From Neoechinorhynchus agilis (taxonomy: Eukaryota; Acanthocephala), in the NCBI GenBank assembly GCA_051530055.1, contig CM121342.1, forward strand, positions 10,974,001 to 11,038,000: DNA of 64,000 bases. Reading direction: 5' to 3'. Under the pieces are notes generated by a model. That model worked only from the letters and a program-made list of their open reading frames with translations, had not been told where the DNA came from and did not search any database. This document shows, piece after piece, positions 20,272-30,660 of this stretch. Positions within the stretch are counted from its first letter, which is position 1. The number at the start of each line of letters is the position of its first letter. The translations under genes were made by a program, and so were the position numbers.

Positions 20272-20460
20272 TTTTCCTATCGGAGAAATTAAAATGATTT
20301 TTAAAATCCAATTGGTTTCGGCGAGGCACACACAAAATTGTACGAATTTAAAATCATTTTAATCTCTCCGATAGGAAAATAACCTGGGCCGTGTGCCCAA
20401 GCATTGATACTTAATAAAAAAAGGTACCGGCTGGCCAGTCTTCAAAAATAGACAACCATT
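20272..20460. repeat. Foldback repeat plus SINE-like fragment
   Basis: Inverted arms at 20272-20306 and 20346-20379 (TTTCCTATCGGAGA...) enclose a loop with GGTTTCGGCGAGGCACAC. The foldback at 42368-42531 has the same inner arm sequence and a related loop on the opposite strand, so they are one family. Directly after it, 20386-20450 matches the tail of the SINE-like repeat at 48.2 kb (GCCGTGTGCCCAA, TACCGGCTG). Confidence 0.75.
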
Positions 20461-20618
20461 AGTGATTATATTGTGCGTATAGAAGAAGATCGATTATTGG
20501 ACTTATGAACGGAAAATCGAGTATTCATCTTTTTTTCTTTTGAGAACGACTTCGTGATAACGACAGGAATCATTCCAAGCACACGATTGATCAACGACGA
20601 CAACAACAAAAACCTGAA

Positions 20619-21008
20619 ATGGATACGAGCTTCAGTGTTCGTCTAAAGCGCACTGATCCATTATATTTCAGAAAAAAGTGGCTCAAAATGCTCAATGTCT
20701 TGAACTTCATGGCGAATGGAACGGCACTCAGTGTTCCCCCGCAAAGATTTTTGACGCCTTTTTGTGTAAGCGCGCAAGCCCTACATTTCCACGCTAAAAA
20801 AACGAGTCGTCAGATATCAACGAGGTTCGATGACACCAAACGTAGGCACACGAAGTGGCGGCGCAGAGCAATCAGGAAACACACAAAGGGGCAACGAAAC
20901 GTAAAACACCAGAACGAGTTTGATTCTTCAATCTATGACACTACGCACATGTCATTGCACAGTTCTGACTTTCGGATAATGCACTCTCTAGAGGGAGGTG
21001 ACCGATGA
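20619..21008 (+). CDS. Hypothetical basic protein
   Basis: A 129-codon ORF from ATG to TGA, strongly basic (Arg/Lys/His runs such as KRRHTKWRRRAIRKHTK around residues 74-90). It has no signal peptide or recognisable domain. It could be a small nucleic-acid-binding or ribosomal-type protein, or a chance ORF. The preceding 40 nt contain CAACGACGACAACAACAA, an A-rich leader. No paralogue in the window. Confidence 0.3.
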   Translation: MDTSFSVRLKRTDPLYFRKKWLKMLNVLNFMANGTALSVPPQRFLTPFCVSAQALHFHAKKTSRQISTRFDDTKRRHTKWRRRAIRKHTKGQRNVKHQNEFDSSIYDTTHMSLHSSDFRIMHSLEGGDR

Positions 21009-21180
21009 CTCTTTGCAAACAAACGAAATCGTTTGAAAGCCTTGCGTTATTGCCGGATTTTTATGAATGTGAAGAAAAGATGGATTTACCTACGGCTATC
21101 CCGTCTTTTTGTAACCTATCCAAATCACAAATCCGTCGTCTTGAAACGTTAGTTGATTATTGAAAAATACATACAAACAA

Positions 21181-21220
21181 TTGACTGAAGAAGGCCATCG
21201 AAAAGGCCGAAAATTTTCAA
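21181..21220 (+). ncRNA. Hammerhead ribozyme motif
   Basis: CTGAAGA at 21185-21191, stem II GGCC (21193-21196) with GGCC (21205-21208), and GAAA at 21209-21212. Stem I pairs TTGA (21181-21184) with TCAA (21217-21220). The short stem III and likely cleavage after the U before TCAA fit the minimal type-I hammerheads of Penelope-like elements. It is highly similar to the motif at 16978-17020. Confidence 0.7.
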
Positions 21221-21473
21221 GTTAAATCTATTTTCTTAATCAAACATCGCTAATTGAAATTGAAACTATTTTCATAAAACAATCAAAATGCCTCAATCCC
21301 AATTTATTTCACACTCCTTTTTCAAAACTACCCAATCTTCTCGGAGAGGAAAGACCAACCTTATAAGCGCTCCTGCAAACAATAAACATAAATTCCCACA
21401 AGAACGGACATCCCCAGACCGTAAATTCCCACCCGAACGGACATACCAAACAGTTGGAAAAACTTGCAAACAA

Positions 21474-21513
21474 TAGACTGAAGAGGCAAGGAAAACCTTG
21501 CGAAATATTTCTA
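21474..21513 (+). ncRNA. Hammerhead ribozyme motif with strong stem II
   Basis: CTGAAGA at 21478-21484. Stem II is a perfect 6-bp helix, GCAAGG (21486-21491) with CCTTGC (21496-21501), closed by AAAA. GAAA follows at 21502-21505. Stem I pairs TAGA (21474-21477) with TCTA (21510-21513). The TATT between GAAA and TCTA is shared with the motif at 41.84 kb. Confidence 0.72.
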
Positions 21514-21786
21514 AAATAAATGAGTAACGAAAACACCGGGGACAGGATTCGCCAACGCACAATCAAACGGAATATCTGTGTGTTTAGGAGGACCCAAAGG
21601 TACATGGGTCTAATTTCTTAAACTCAAAAATCACTAAAACGTATTATTCTTATAAGAGTATACGTTCGCAACTGACGATCCTTTACAAACTTTAGTTTTG
21701 TTCTTAGTTTTCACAGCGAGTGAAATCGATTTTTCAGAAACAAAATTCGTATAGTTTTTCAATGCTCGAAAATCCCAGTGCTGACC

Positions 21787-22173
21787 GAAGCATAAATAAA
21801 CTTTGTTTTAGCTTTATTCGAAAATTCTCTTATGTCTTCTGGCAAGCCGCTTATCTTTTCGAATAAAGTGTTTTTTCGAACATCTCTTACTCGGCTTTTT
21901 CTTTAAGGCACCAGGGAAGTGATTGAATCACTGAGACTAATACACACGATCGCCGATTACTCATAACCAAAAGGGGCGAAATACCATTCAATAGGGAGGA
22001 GGAAACTCACTGATGATTATGGCTGTTGTAAGATACCGCTTTGGCTCTGTGTGCCTTAAAGAATAAGCCGAGTAAGGAACGTTCCAAAAACACTATTCGA
22101 AAAGATAAGCGGCTTGCCAGAATACATAAGAGAATTTTCGAATAAAACTAAAACAAAGTTTATTTATGCTTTG
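21787..22173. repeat. Large foldback element (~390 bp)
   Basis: Arms of about 123 nt at 21787-21911 and 22051-22173 are near-perfect inverted repeats. The ~140-nt centre shares the GGCGAAATACC...AACTCACTGATGA block with the SINE-like repeats. It has no coding capacity. The structure fits a MITE-like or foldback element that captured or arose from the SINE-like sequence. Confidence 0.85.
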
Positions 22174-22280
22174 TAACAAAAGAGCATTTCAACTCAAAAA
22201 GTGCACCCTCACAACCATCTTACAGAATAAGTCGTGTATTTTCCAACTCACAAGTGCGTGCTCCGTAAAGTGGATAACAA

Positions 22281-24805
22281 TCATTGTAGTCCTCGTCGCA
22301 GAGTCTCCATTTCCTTCCCTACAAGTTTAATTTTAATGGTACTTTGTCTTAGAGCTTCTTCGTCCTCATTTGCTTTCACTTGATCCGTCTCAAACTCCCG
22401 TAATAACTGTTCAAGACCATCGAGATGTTCCTTAAGAGCTTGCTGACCGCCTGTCTTCAATCGAGCAACGATTTTATCTCGTTTCAATGACAACGTCTTC
22501 ATTTCTCGTTGAAAATCTATTCGTCGGTTCGGATCTTGGACCATTTGAAGCGACCGTTCCAATTGAGCACTAGCATAGTTGATCAACTGCAGGCTTGAAG
22601 GTCTAACTACAATGTGAGGTGTATCAAGAACAAGCCATCTATGGAGTTGAGTGCTCTGAACACATAGTGGGTACCGGAGTCTCAAACTCACGTCTATCGT
22701 TGTAACGGTCTTGCGCCGAAGTAACATAGACAACGCTGAACACCGATATTGGGCACTGTTTTCGAGATTGGAGAGGGCAAGGGAAGCTGAGGCGTCAATG
22801 CGTTCGCTAAGGTTAAGGAAACCGTACCGGCTTATAAGCTCAAAAAGAATGTCTTTCCTTCGAGAAGACCGTCTACTTGGTCTGTAATCACCACGATCTA
22901 TACTGAAAGTTAATTCAAAATCTGAATCGTCCATGATTTTCTGCCGAATAACTTGTGGTTTGTCCTTAGGAAACGGATATGTTACCAAGGCTGGAGTTTG
23001 GAAAGAGAATTATTTAATAAAATTGACCCCTGTTGGGTATAGTACGGTATTATAAAAACCTTATACAAAAATGAACGCTTTCGGTCTTTAAATGTAGCTC
23101 CATCTACAGCCTCGAAAAAAAGTCCAAACGTCCAGCCATTTCTACTCGAATCATTTTCCCTATGGCATCAGCATTTACAGCGATTTTAATGATCAGACTA
23201 TTGATATGGACATCAGCATCGTTCGCAATTTCCCGATCTTCATAGTGAAACCTGATCTTGTCATCTAAACTGCACATTTTGGCACTTTTGAACTTCGCTA
23301 ATTCTCGCTTAGCATCTTCGAGCATTCTTGGATCATTGGTGCTCAAAGATGCGAGTTTAAGCTGTTGTTCAAGTTGAGATTGGATCCCTTGTATTAATGT
23401 TGATGAATTAGCTAGAACCGAAGCGCCATCCTCGGTCCTGAGAGACGTGCTTCTCTTCAATTCAACCATATATTTTTTAGCTTCATCCATTTGACCACGG
23501 CGTTTCGCATCAATCGCCAAGCTTTTTAGTTTTTCAATGGATGTATTGGGTGATGTTTGAGTGATTGATGGAACAATGAACGAAGCTGACTTCTTCGCAG
23601 GTCCTAGTGGTCTAAGAGATTTCAATGCTGCTTGCGTGGATGGTGGTGATGAAAGTGTAGAAGACGGTTTTGTCTGTTTAGGAGCAATCGGAAGAGGGCC
23701 AACGCCTATCTCGAAAATTAATATAAATATTTGAAAGCAATGGCGCTTACCAATCGCTTCAGGCAGACTTCCATAATTAAACGGTTTATTGTTCTTAAAC
23801 GCTTCAATTGCCTGTTCGTATTGCTGTTTTGTGTACGTTTTAGAAAACACAAATATTGGTTATTGTTTTGAAGTACGCCACAAACCTTTAAAACTCGTTG
23901 AAGACGCCTTTGTTTGCATCGATCTTCTCCACATGAAGCTAATTGCTTTTGAAAGGAAGCGTAAGACTCGCTTAATTTAGACAAAAGTAGTGACGAATTC
24001 CCTTTCGGTTCTTCGATTTTCTTAGTTTCCTCGACAGGTCTAACAGCACATACCGAAGGCAGAGGAGGAAGGGAATTCAAATCGACTTGATGACCAGACA
24101 GAACTTGCTTCTCTAAGTGTTCGATCGCGTTCAACTGCCGACCAAGTCTCTTTAGTCTCATTTGATCAGTTGTACATTCCGATATTGCTTTCTTATAAAC
24201 ATCCAGACGATCTCTAATCACTTTAAGATTAGTTTCATCGACCTCCACTTTAATATCATGTTCACATTCAACTCCTTTTACGCCCTCGAGCGCATTTAGT
24301 TCGGCTATACCAGCGGTTCCCAGTTTTTTAAAGTTTCAAAAAGAATAAACGAAAATCCCGCATAATTGAGAACCGTTGAAACAAAAGATCCTCATCGTTC
24401 TCGTCCACGTCTGAAATATCGTCATCTTGTTTCAAATGCTCATTGACCAGTTTTTGTGGATCGATCACGATATGATCGTTGGAATCCGGCGTTTTTCGTC
24501 GTTGCACATTTTTAATAAGGTCTTCGGAATTTTGACCTTCAAGAGCGAGAAGCTCCCTCTCGAGTTCAGCTTCATCCACGTCCCAAGTCGTGCCATGAGC
24601 AGATCCTGACAAAAGAGACTGCATTTGCGAGCAGAGGTCATCCATTTCTTTTGGAACATTCCCAAAAGCAGGAAACAACTTAATGAATTTAGAAATGCGC
24701 CAAGGTTTCGCAGAGAGAGACAAGACTTACCGAAGAATTCTGTGGATCGCGGTTTTGAGACCGAGAATTCTTAAACGGATCAGCAAGTTCCCTTTTGGAA
24801 GTCAT
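22281..24805 (-). CDS. CC2D1 / Lethal giant discs homologue
   Basis: Six exons on the minus strand: 24805-24731, 24678-24351, 24304-23886, 23823-23751, 23705-23130, 22990-22281. They are joined by GT-AG introns of 52, 46, 62, 45 and 139 nt in consistent phase, giving 726 residues. Several DM14 repeats are visible (RLDVYKKAISECT...LPPLP; SYASFQKQLASCGE; EQAIEAFKN...GPLPIAP). A C2 domain follows (LVTYPFPKDKPQ; DFELTFSIDR) with the family's RWLVLD near the end. Family knowledge: CC2D1/Lgd binds the ESCRT-III subunit CHMP4/Shrub and controls endosomal sorting and Notch trafficking. The acidic DVDENDEDLL region precedes the first DM14. Confidence 0.88.
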
Positions 24806-24899
24806 CTTCAATGTGACACAAAAAAAATTAGCGCGAGAACCACAAGCAATCTAATCAAATATTATTTGGTTCAATCAAGACGTTTTGAACAATGACACG

Positions 24900-25360
24900 C
24901 GATTAAATGCGGTATTCGGCTAAGACGACGACGATTTCAAGCCTTATTCTTAAGCCAAAAGTTTGTAAACACGCTATAAGACAGAAAGACTCTTGATTTT
25001 CAAGAATGTTTTGCGGCCATCGTCGTAAATCGGCTTAATAGATTAATTCAATCAAGTTTCATTGTGTCGTATTTGGCACGGCATTCGCAGCGTGAATCTT
25101 AAACCGCACTCGGGAAGACGTCCAGCGGTAGGGGGGACGCTACCGGCGTTATGTTCACGACCTCGACCGGCACCGAGATGGGTCGTGATTAATTGTAAGA
25201 GAAAAAGTTAATTTATTGAGAATAATTTCTAACTAAAGTTAAGAATATGATGAGGTTGATTTAATTGTAATTTATATTCGCTGTAACTTTTAAATATTTC
25301 GTAGCATGGTTTAGTTTTGACGTTAAAAAATCTCGAAATTTTAACAATTTTTTCCATCAC
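24900..25360. other. Upstream of CC2D1, no gene recognised
   Basis: AT-rich stretch with a GC-richer patch around 25080-25190 that has no clear coding frame. It may contain the CC2D1 promoter. Confidence 0.45.
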
Positions 25361-25365
25361 AAAGC

Positions 25366-25610
25366 TTTGGCTGATTTATTTTTAGGGCTGAGGGAGAGCT
25401 TCCATTTCGTGCCTTTCTGGATCGAAACGTTCGGTGCCCTCGGAGAATCTGCATTTCAGCTGGTTTCAGATATAGCAAAGAGATCGATGGTGATGAAAAG
25501 GGACCCACGTGCGACAACATTCCTTAAACAAAACATCTCCCTTGCAGTACAACGAGGGAATGCTGCCAGCGTGAGTAAAATCGCGGCTCTACAGAACACA
25601 ATCTTTTAAA
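25366..25610 (+). mobile_element. R2-like LINE C-terminal fragment
   Basis: Plus-strand translation FHFVPFWIETFGALGE...QNISLAVQRGNAASV is the last ~75 residues of the R2-like polyprotein. It lies tail-to-tail with the longer minus-strand copy starting about 30 nt further on. Confidence 0.75.
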
Positions 25611-25639
25611 AATTGGAGCATAAAAATTATTTTCAATTG

Positions 25640-28480
25640 AACATAGTTTCGTTTTCTTCAAATGTTATGTTTGTTCGGCAGCTTCCTTGATGGCCGCGGC
25701 ATTGCCGCGTTGGATCGCCGCGCTGATTCGCTGCAACAGGAAGCTGCTGGATCGCATATCGCCGGAGACATCCCAGCGTGTCCACCGCAATCGGGATGAA
25801 AATATATTGATGCCCATCGAGCGAGGAGTAATTCTGCCGCTTCTTTTCCTCGCTGAAGCTGGTGACTGCTCCCGCCTTTGAGGTGGCATCCCGTAACTGG
25901 GATGCTGCGAGCGTGTTGGGGCAGGTAAAATCCCAAACCAGTATTTTCCCGGAGCACCATGGGAGGAGATTCGCTCCATCAGGGCGTTTACCGTCGTTCC
26001 GGGAGAGTCCAACTGGTTCGAGTCGAGCTGGAAAACCGGCCGTTGAGAGTGCTTCCCTGATTATGCGGTTGACTGCTGATTGCCGTGCGTGGCGAGCAGT
26101 TGAACGCTTGCAGTCAAGGCCGTGAGTTCCTGATCCGTTCACTGTCTCACCGCACCGACATGTATATGAGCCTGAGAATTCGATGCCCAACCGATGTCCC
26201 ACAGCGACGGTGATGGCCTGATCATCCAGCCTCGTGCCAACAGATGTGATTGGGAAAGCCTTCAAGAACGAGCTCTATCGTTGGGAGATGAGCATGAGTT
26301 AAGAAGCTGCTGATAACACGCAGTGTGGAGCAAGGCAGTCCAACGTTTTTGGGAGTTTATTTCCGTTGGAACGACCTGCCGGAACACTGACGTCCATTGA
26401 GCGTGCGCTTCGATCAGTTCAGGCGGTGGATGTGACTCGTGTCGAATGTGTGGTGGGATGATTCTCAGCACCAGGTCTGAAGAAACCGAGATCGACGACG
26501 AAAAGGCAGGAATTGCTACTTCGGTGGCACTCTGGATGCCAAGACCGCCGAATCGAATAGGAAGGATCGCCTGTTTCCATGCTGTGTCGGACAGACGTAG
26601 GTTAAGTACTTCTGACAGGGTTGATCGAACGCAGTTGTCGAAATCCCTGGTGAGCACTGACTTGAAGCATGGAGAAGTCCTCAGAAGGTACGCAATCTTC
26701 GGTAGCGACAGACATCGTGATAATATGAACAGAGCGTCGTGCCGCGCTATGTGCAAGAGCCTGGAGGCAATGAGCCGCAATTGATCGATGGCTTTTGAAA
26801 GGAACGTTTCCAGGTTAGAAAGGTTACCGATTGGAGACCCGAGAATGTCAGCTGGGTCGGTCGCAGTTGTCTTTTCTCCGGGCAGTACGGTGAGCAGTCT
26901 CGATGCATCCTCTTGGTCGTCCGAAATGATTTCGCATTTGTCCGTTCTCAGGAATAGTCCGATATCGGCATCCATTTCGGAGATGTTTTTGATGTCGCGA
27001 GTGAGCTGGTCGATCTCCCCTCCGATGCAACAGTCGTCGAGGTACCAGATCGATAACTCTGACGAAGAGCTGTGGGCAAGATGATTGATCTTCAATGCGA
27101 ACAGCAGAGGACCTAGAGGATCATCTTGTTGAACGCCGTCTGCTGATTTGACCTGGAACTCGCTAAGCAGCAGCATGCTGGACTGGTCGTAGCACAAGGA
27201 CACATACAGGTAGATTTCTGGTATGTGCTGGTGGACAACCTCTGTCATCGCGGTGCGGCATATTGAATTGAACGCGTTCTCCATGTCAAGCTTGACCATA
27301 GCCGTTCCCTTATTGATACCATTTCGACTATACGCTCGTGCTGCATGCACGGCTGCCTCGGCTCCAGCAGGAACTGCGACTCCTAATTGAACTGGCAAGA
27401 GTTGATCAATAAATCGATCGGTGGCGAACTGACACGCGACTTTGGATGCCAGTCGACGGAAGGTACAACCAACGGCAATGGGACGAGCCCCTCCACCTTT
27501 TTTTGTGAAAGCGATCAGCTTGGCACCGCAGAGTAGACGAGCGACTGGAGGAGGTACGGAACCGCGGACGATTACGCGTGTGAGCTCGGTGATTGCGTTG
27601 AGCAATCGTGTACCTTGAGCTCCAGAAGAGAAGCAGGTCAAATCCCGTAAGTGTCGAGGACTCAAACCATCATGCCCTCCAGCTGACGATGGCGGAAAGG
27701 ACATCAGAGCGTAAGTGACGGTGGAGACTGTAATGAGTATGAGGGGATCGCGATCGGACTATGTGAACGACGAATCATAATTTGGCTTGAAGCAACTCCG
27801 TCTGCGTGGAGGATGCTTCAATTTTAAGGAGTCGAGGATGTCCTTGTTTGGCGCGAATAGGCGGTCCGTTCCGCTTACAAGTCGAACGGCACCCCTCAGG
27901 TCGCCGTCCTCCAGCTTCTCGGAGCATTTCGCACGTAGTTGAGAGTCCGGGTCGTGAGGAAAATTACGGCGATGGCTCTGCCATCCAAGATGCTCGACTT
28001 GTTCAAAAAACTCGAAAGCGTCGGACCTGTTGCGAATCTTTTGACTGAGCGATTGATTCTCGTTGGCTTCAGCAGTTTGTGTTGGAAAACGTAAGACGGC
28101 TTTGGGAAACGCGAGGAGGTTGAACCAGTCAGATGGTACGGTTGGATCTCGTATGATACGCTCGATCAGGCATGCTAATTTGGAAGCTAAGAAGGACCTG
28201 GCGCCTCGCGGGATTCGTCTAATCATGCTGGTACCGTGTGAAAGCATCTCGATCAGTGCATCGGTGGGGCATTCGTGTCTGTGACCACAGTTGTGAGTTC
28301 GGTTAAATTGGATGGATTGGATGAAGACGGAGAAGCAGGCTGAGTTGGAGGTTTTCTGGATCCAGGGCAATGCGAACCATGCTGACCGTGGGAGCGGACG
28401 AGACCACGTTGTTGCGGCGGACGTTGTTGCGGCGTATTTCGTCCAATCACACTGGACTTCTTCAGTCAATTATGGCTTGT
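25640..28480 (-). mobile_element. R2-like LINE with restriction-like endonuclease, near full length
   Basis: Minus-strand order: an N-terminal domain (28469-27759), reverse transcriptase (27704-26262), then the C-terminal domain (26265-25640). The polymerase shows GKAxPI-type fingers (ARPIAVGCTFRRL), MVKLDMENAFNSI, a QQDDPLGPLLF tract (usually QGDPLGP) and catalytic WYLDDCCIGG. The tail carries a CRCG...HGLDC zinc motif and the PD-(D/E)XK-like GKRPDG...LVWDFTC signature. Three frames are needed, so it is inactive. It lacks a long 5' end. R2-type elements insert into specific targets; the target here is unknown. Confidence 0.8.
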
Positions 28481-28499
28481 AAGTTTTTAAATGTTCGAA

Positions 28500-28890
28500 T
28501 CGTTAAATTTGCCGCCTCGAAATTTGCGAATATGGCATTTTTATCGTGAAGAAATTGTATTGTAGATTTTAAAAAGATCAACAATGATAACTAAAATTAT
28601 TGTCGGTTTGTAAAGCAAATACAAATTCTAATTGGTTGTCATTTTTTATTAAATGACATTGATCGAAATACTTTAAACATTTTGTCGACTACAGTCTACA
28701 AAAAAACAGATGAGCAGACCTATTATAATTTTCAAATCGCTGCAATACGTCGAACGTAATTAACGTCTATAATACCTTGCCTCTAATGCTGATTGGCTGC
28801 ATTGGTGTTTTATTACTATTGAAACACCTTTAAGTACAATATGCGATCGTTTCGATCCATATTCGCAATTGAGCACGAATCGAAAACAAC
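28500..28890. other. AT-rich intergenic DNA
   Basis: No coding exon or repeat is evident. It may contain the promoter of the small secreted peptide at 28900, but no firm TATA box is seen. Confidence 0.4.
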
Positions 28891-28899
28891 AACTCTACA

Positions 28900-29061
28900 A
28901 TGTTCATCCGATTCTTATTTATCATCGTTTTAATTCTGCGCAGTGTTTCTAGAAGCGACATTGCAAGCAAATCTTTCAAAACCAAAAAACAACGGTTCAA
29001 AAAAATGTTTTACGGTCGACGAATTGTATTTCAATTATTGATCGTTGCAGAGTTTTATTAA
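28900..29061 (+). CDS. Possible small secreted peptide
   Basis: A 53-codon ORF starts with a strong hydrophobic leader (MFIRFLFIIVLILRSVSRS) and continues with a very basic tail (KSFKTKKQRFKK). It would be secreted and resembles a peptide precursor or toxin-like peptide only in general make-up. A splice acceptor-like TTGCAG at 29045-29050 and an open frame to 29392 leave room for a second exon, but the only in-phase intron would be about 25 nt. Function unknown. Confidence 0.35.
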   Translation: MFIRFLFIIVLILRSVSRSDIASKSFKTKKQRFKKMFYGRRIVFQLLIVAEFY

Positions 29062-29069
29062 AATTTGCT

Positions 29070-29780
29070 GCTTCAATTCACTTCTCAAAAAACTTAATAT
29101 GAAAATTTTAAATAACCAAATTACAAATCATTCCCTTTTCATCAATAAATATTGCTATTTTTTTTATTGCGCACTTGAATTTTCTATAAGCACTGGCGCA
29201 TTACCTTTTTACATTGATCATTTTCTCACCAAAATGCATCAAAATTTACGAAACAAGCAAAATGAAAAGATGAAATTGTATACATTTAATGGAAAAGTTA
29301 AAATGGGCGACAGTAAGCATTTTTTGGTCTCATCTAAAATTCCACTTTTACATAATATATCACATCTTAAATTTGAGGTAAATACCATTTAGTTTTATAG
29401 GTAAATCATAAAATACACTTGAAAAATATCAGCAATCGAATCGGTCATAAAACCCGCCTATTTTTATTGCTATTGATTATTTGAATTAGGTCAAATCAGT
29501 ATAATTAAATCGGATTTTTAGTTGGAAAAATTTTACTCTCAAAATGAATATTAGATTTTTCGTATATGTTTGAAGATTGAACTATTCATGCTTTTATGTG
29601 GCGGAAAAATTACAGTGCGAATAAAACAGCTAAACAACCTTTATAAAGGCACGAGATTGCGCCTCCAAAAATATCGGAACGATGTTATTGCAGTTTATTC
29701 GAACTTAGTTTTAGCAATGTTAAAGTTTCTCCTTTTAACGCTCAATTTTCGTGCCGATCGTTCCTAAAGATTTGAAAGTT
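29070..29780. other. AT-rich DNA, no supported gene
   Basis: A 115-codon open frame (to 29392) is Lys/Asn/Phe-rich and not recognisable. At about 29590-29680 there is a piece of the foldback family seen at 30071-30279 and 60909-61072 (GTGGCGGAAAAATTA, TTTATAAAGGCAC). Confidence 0.4.
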
Positions 29781-30041
29781 TTGATTCTCACATGTTTGAT
29801 TGTTTACCTATTTTTTGGAGCAATTGTCGAGTTAGGCGTTAAAACCCAGTTTTTAGAATATTTGCTCAATTTTTTTAAAGAATATAATTGGAATCTGAGA
29901 TCTGCACCTTTTTGATTCTCACATGTTTGATTGTTTACCTATTTTTTGGAACAATTGTCGAGTTAGGCGTTAAAACCCAGTTATTAGAATATTTGCTCAA
30001 TTTCTTTAAAGAATATAATTGGAATCTGAGAACTGCACCTT
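29781..30041 (+). repeat. Tandem duplication of a 131-bp unit
   Basis: 29781-29911 and 29912-30041 are two head-to-tail copies differing at a handful of bases. The unit length is not a multiple of three and no gene is evident, so it is probably a non-coding duplication. Confidence 0.85.
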
Positions 30042-30070
30042 TTCTACACATCTGTCAATTAAAAAATAAA

Positions 30071-30279
30071 TTGTTTTCTGGCGTAGAAATTAAATTGATT
30101 TTATTTTTAAAATCCGATATTTCGGCACAATCTTGTATGCCTTTTGATGAAGGTTGCTTGTAAGTTATTAAATATGTAACTTCGCCTAACTTACAAGCAA
30201 TCTTGATAAAGGAGCAATATTGTGCCGAACTATCGGATTTTAACATAATATCATTTTAATTTCTACGCCAGAAAACAAT
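30071..30279. repeat. Foldback element of the GATATTTCGGCACAAT family
   Basis: Inverted arms begin TTGTTTTCTGGCGTAGAAATT at the left and end with its complement at 30279. Each arm also contains (C)TTGAT[AG]AAGG and CCGAAATATCGG-like strings, recalling the two halves of a hammerhead core. The element at 60909-61072 is a clear relative. Confidence 0.75.
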
Positions 30280-30470
30280 TTTTGAGTGCTTAAATTTTGG
30301 TAAAGAAAAACAATGAGAATTCGGAATGACATTTGAAAATCTTCACATGAGCGATTGTTTCGACCACCGTAAGTCACCTACGATATTCGGAAATAATATA
30401 AAACGTCGATATTTGATCGCAACTTCGGCTCACTGACAAAAAGATTATTGATAATTCTATCCAATTGTTC

Positions 30471-30660
30471 CTTCGAGTGGGTGTGTATTCTCAATGGCGA
30501 ATTGTTACACACTCGAGTTTTATTGAAATCAATCTTGCGAATTTTCAAGGCCTCAGCCTCCTTATCAAGCATCTATTGGTAGCCTTGACTCGGGTGCGCA
30601 GGACCGTCAATTCCCGAGGTGATGTTTCACCCCTGCGCTGAAGACCTATGGAGATTCCTC
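30471..30660. repeat. Left terminal inverted sequence of the PLE
   Basis: About 30483-30570 (AATGGCGAATTGTTACACAC, then AAGGCCTCAGCCTCC) is found inverted at about 32755-32845. A second shared block near 30605-30650 matches inverted 32713-32750. A shorter related piece lies at 41345-41405, inside the intron of the 39.8-42.2 kb gene. Confidence 0.8.

Larger units (their letters stand above)
21060..21610 (+). mobile_element. LINE 3' end with inserted ribozyme-bearing segments
   Basis: The first ~85 nt (CTACGGCTATCCCGTC...) match the LINE thumb region at 13881-13950. The part after 21270 matches LINE sequence near 14000-14110 and the 3'UTR copy at 43.26-43.6 kb (GAAAGACCAACCTTA, GGACCCAAAGGTA). 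Two segments not shared with those copies interrupt it; each holds a hammerhead-type motif (21181-21220 and 21474-21513). They look like small insertions into a dead LINE. Confidence 0.65.

Noticed and set aside
25080-25190. GC-richer patch as a gene or CpG-type promoter
   Set aside because: It has no open frame or motif and is too short to interpret.
28900-29392. Two-exon secreted protein joining 28900 to the frame ending 29392
   Set aside because: The only in-phase intron would be ~25 nt, below every other intron in the window.
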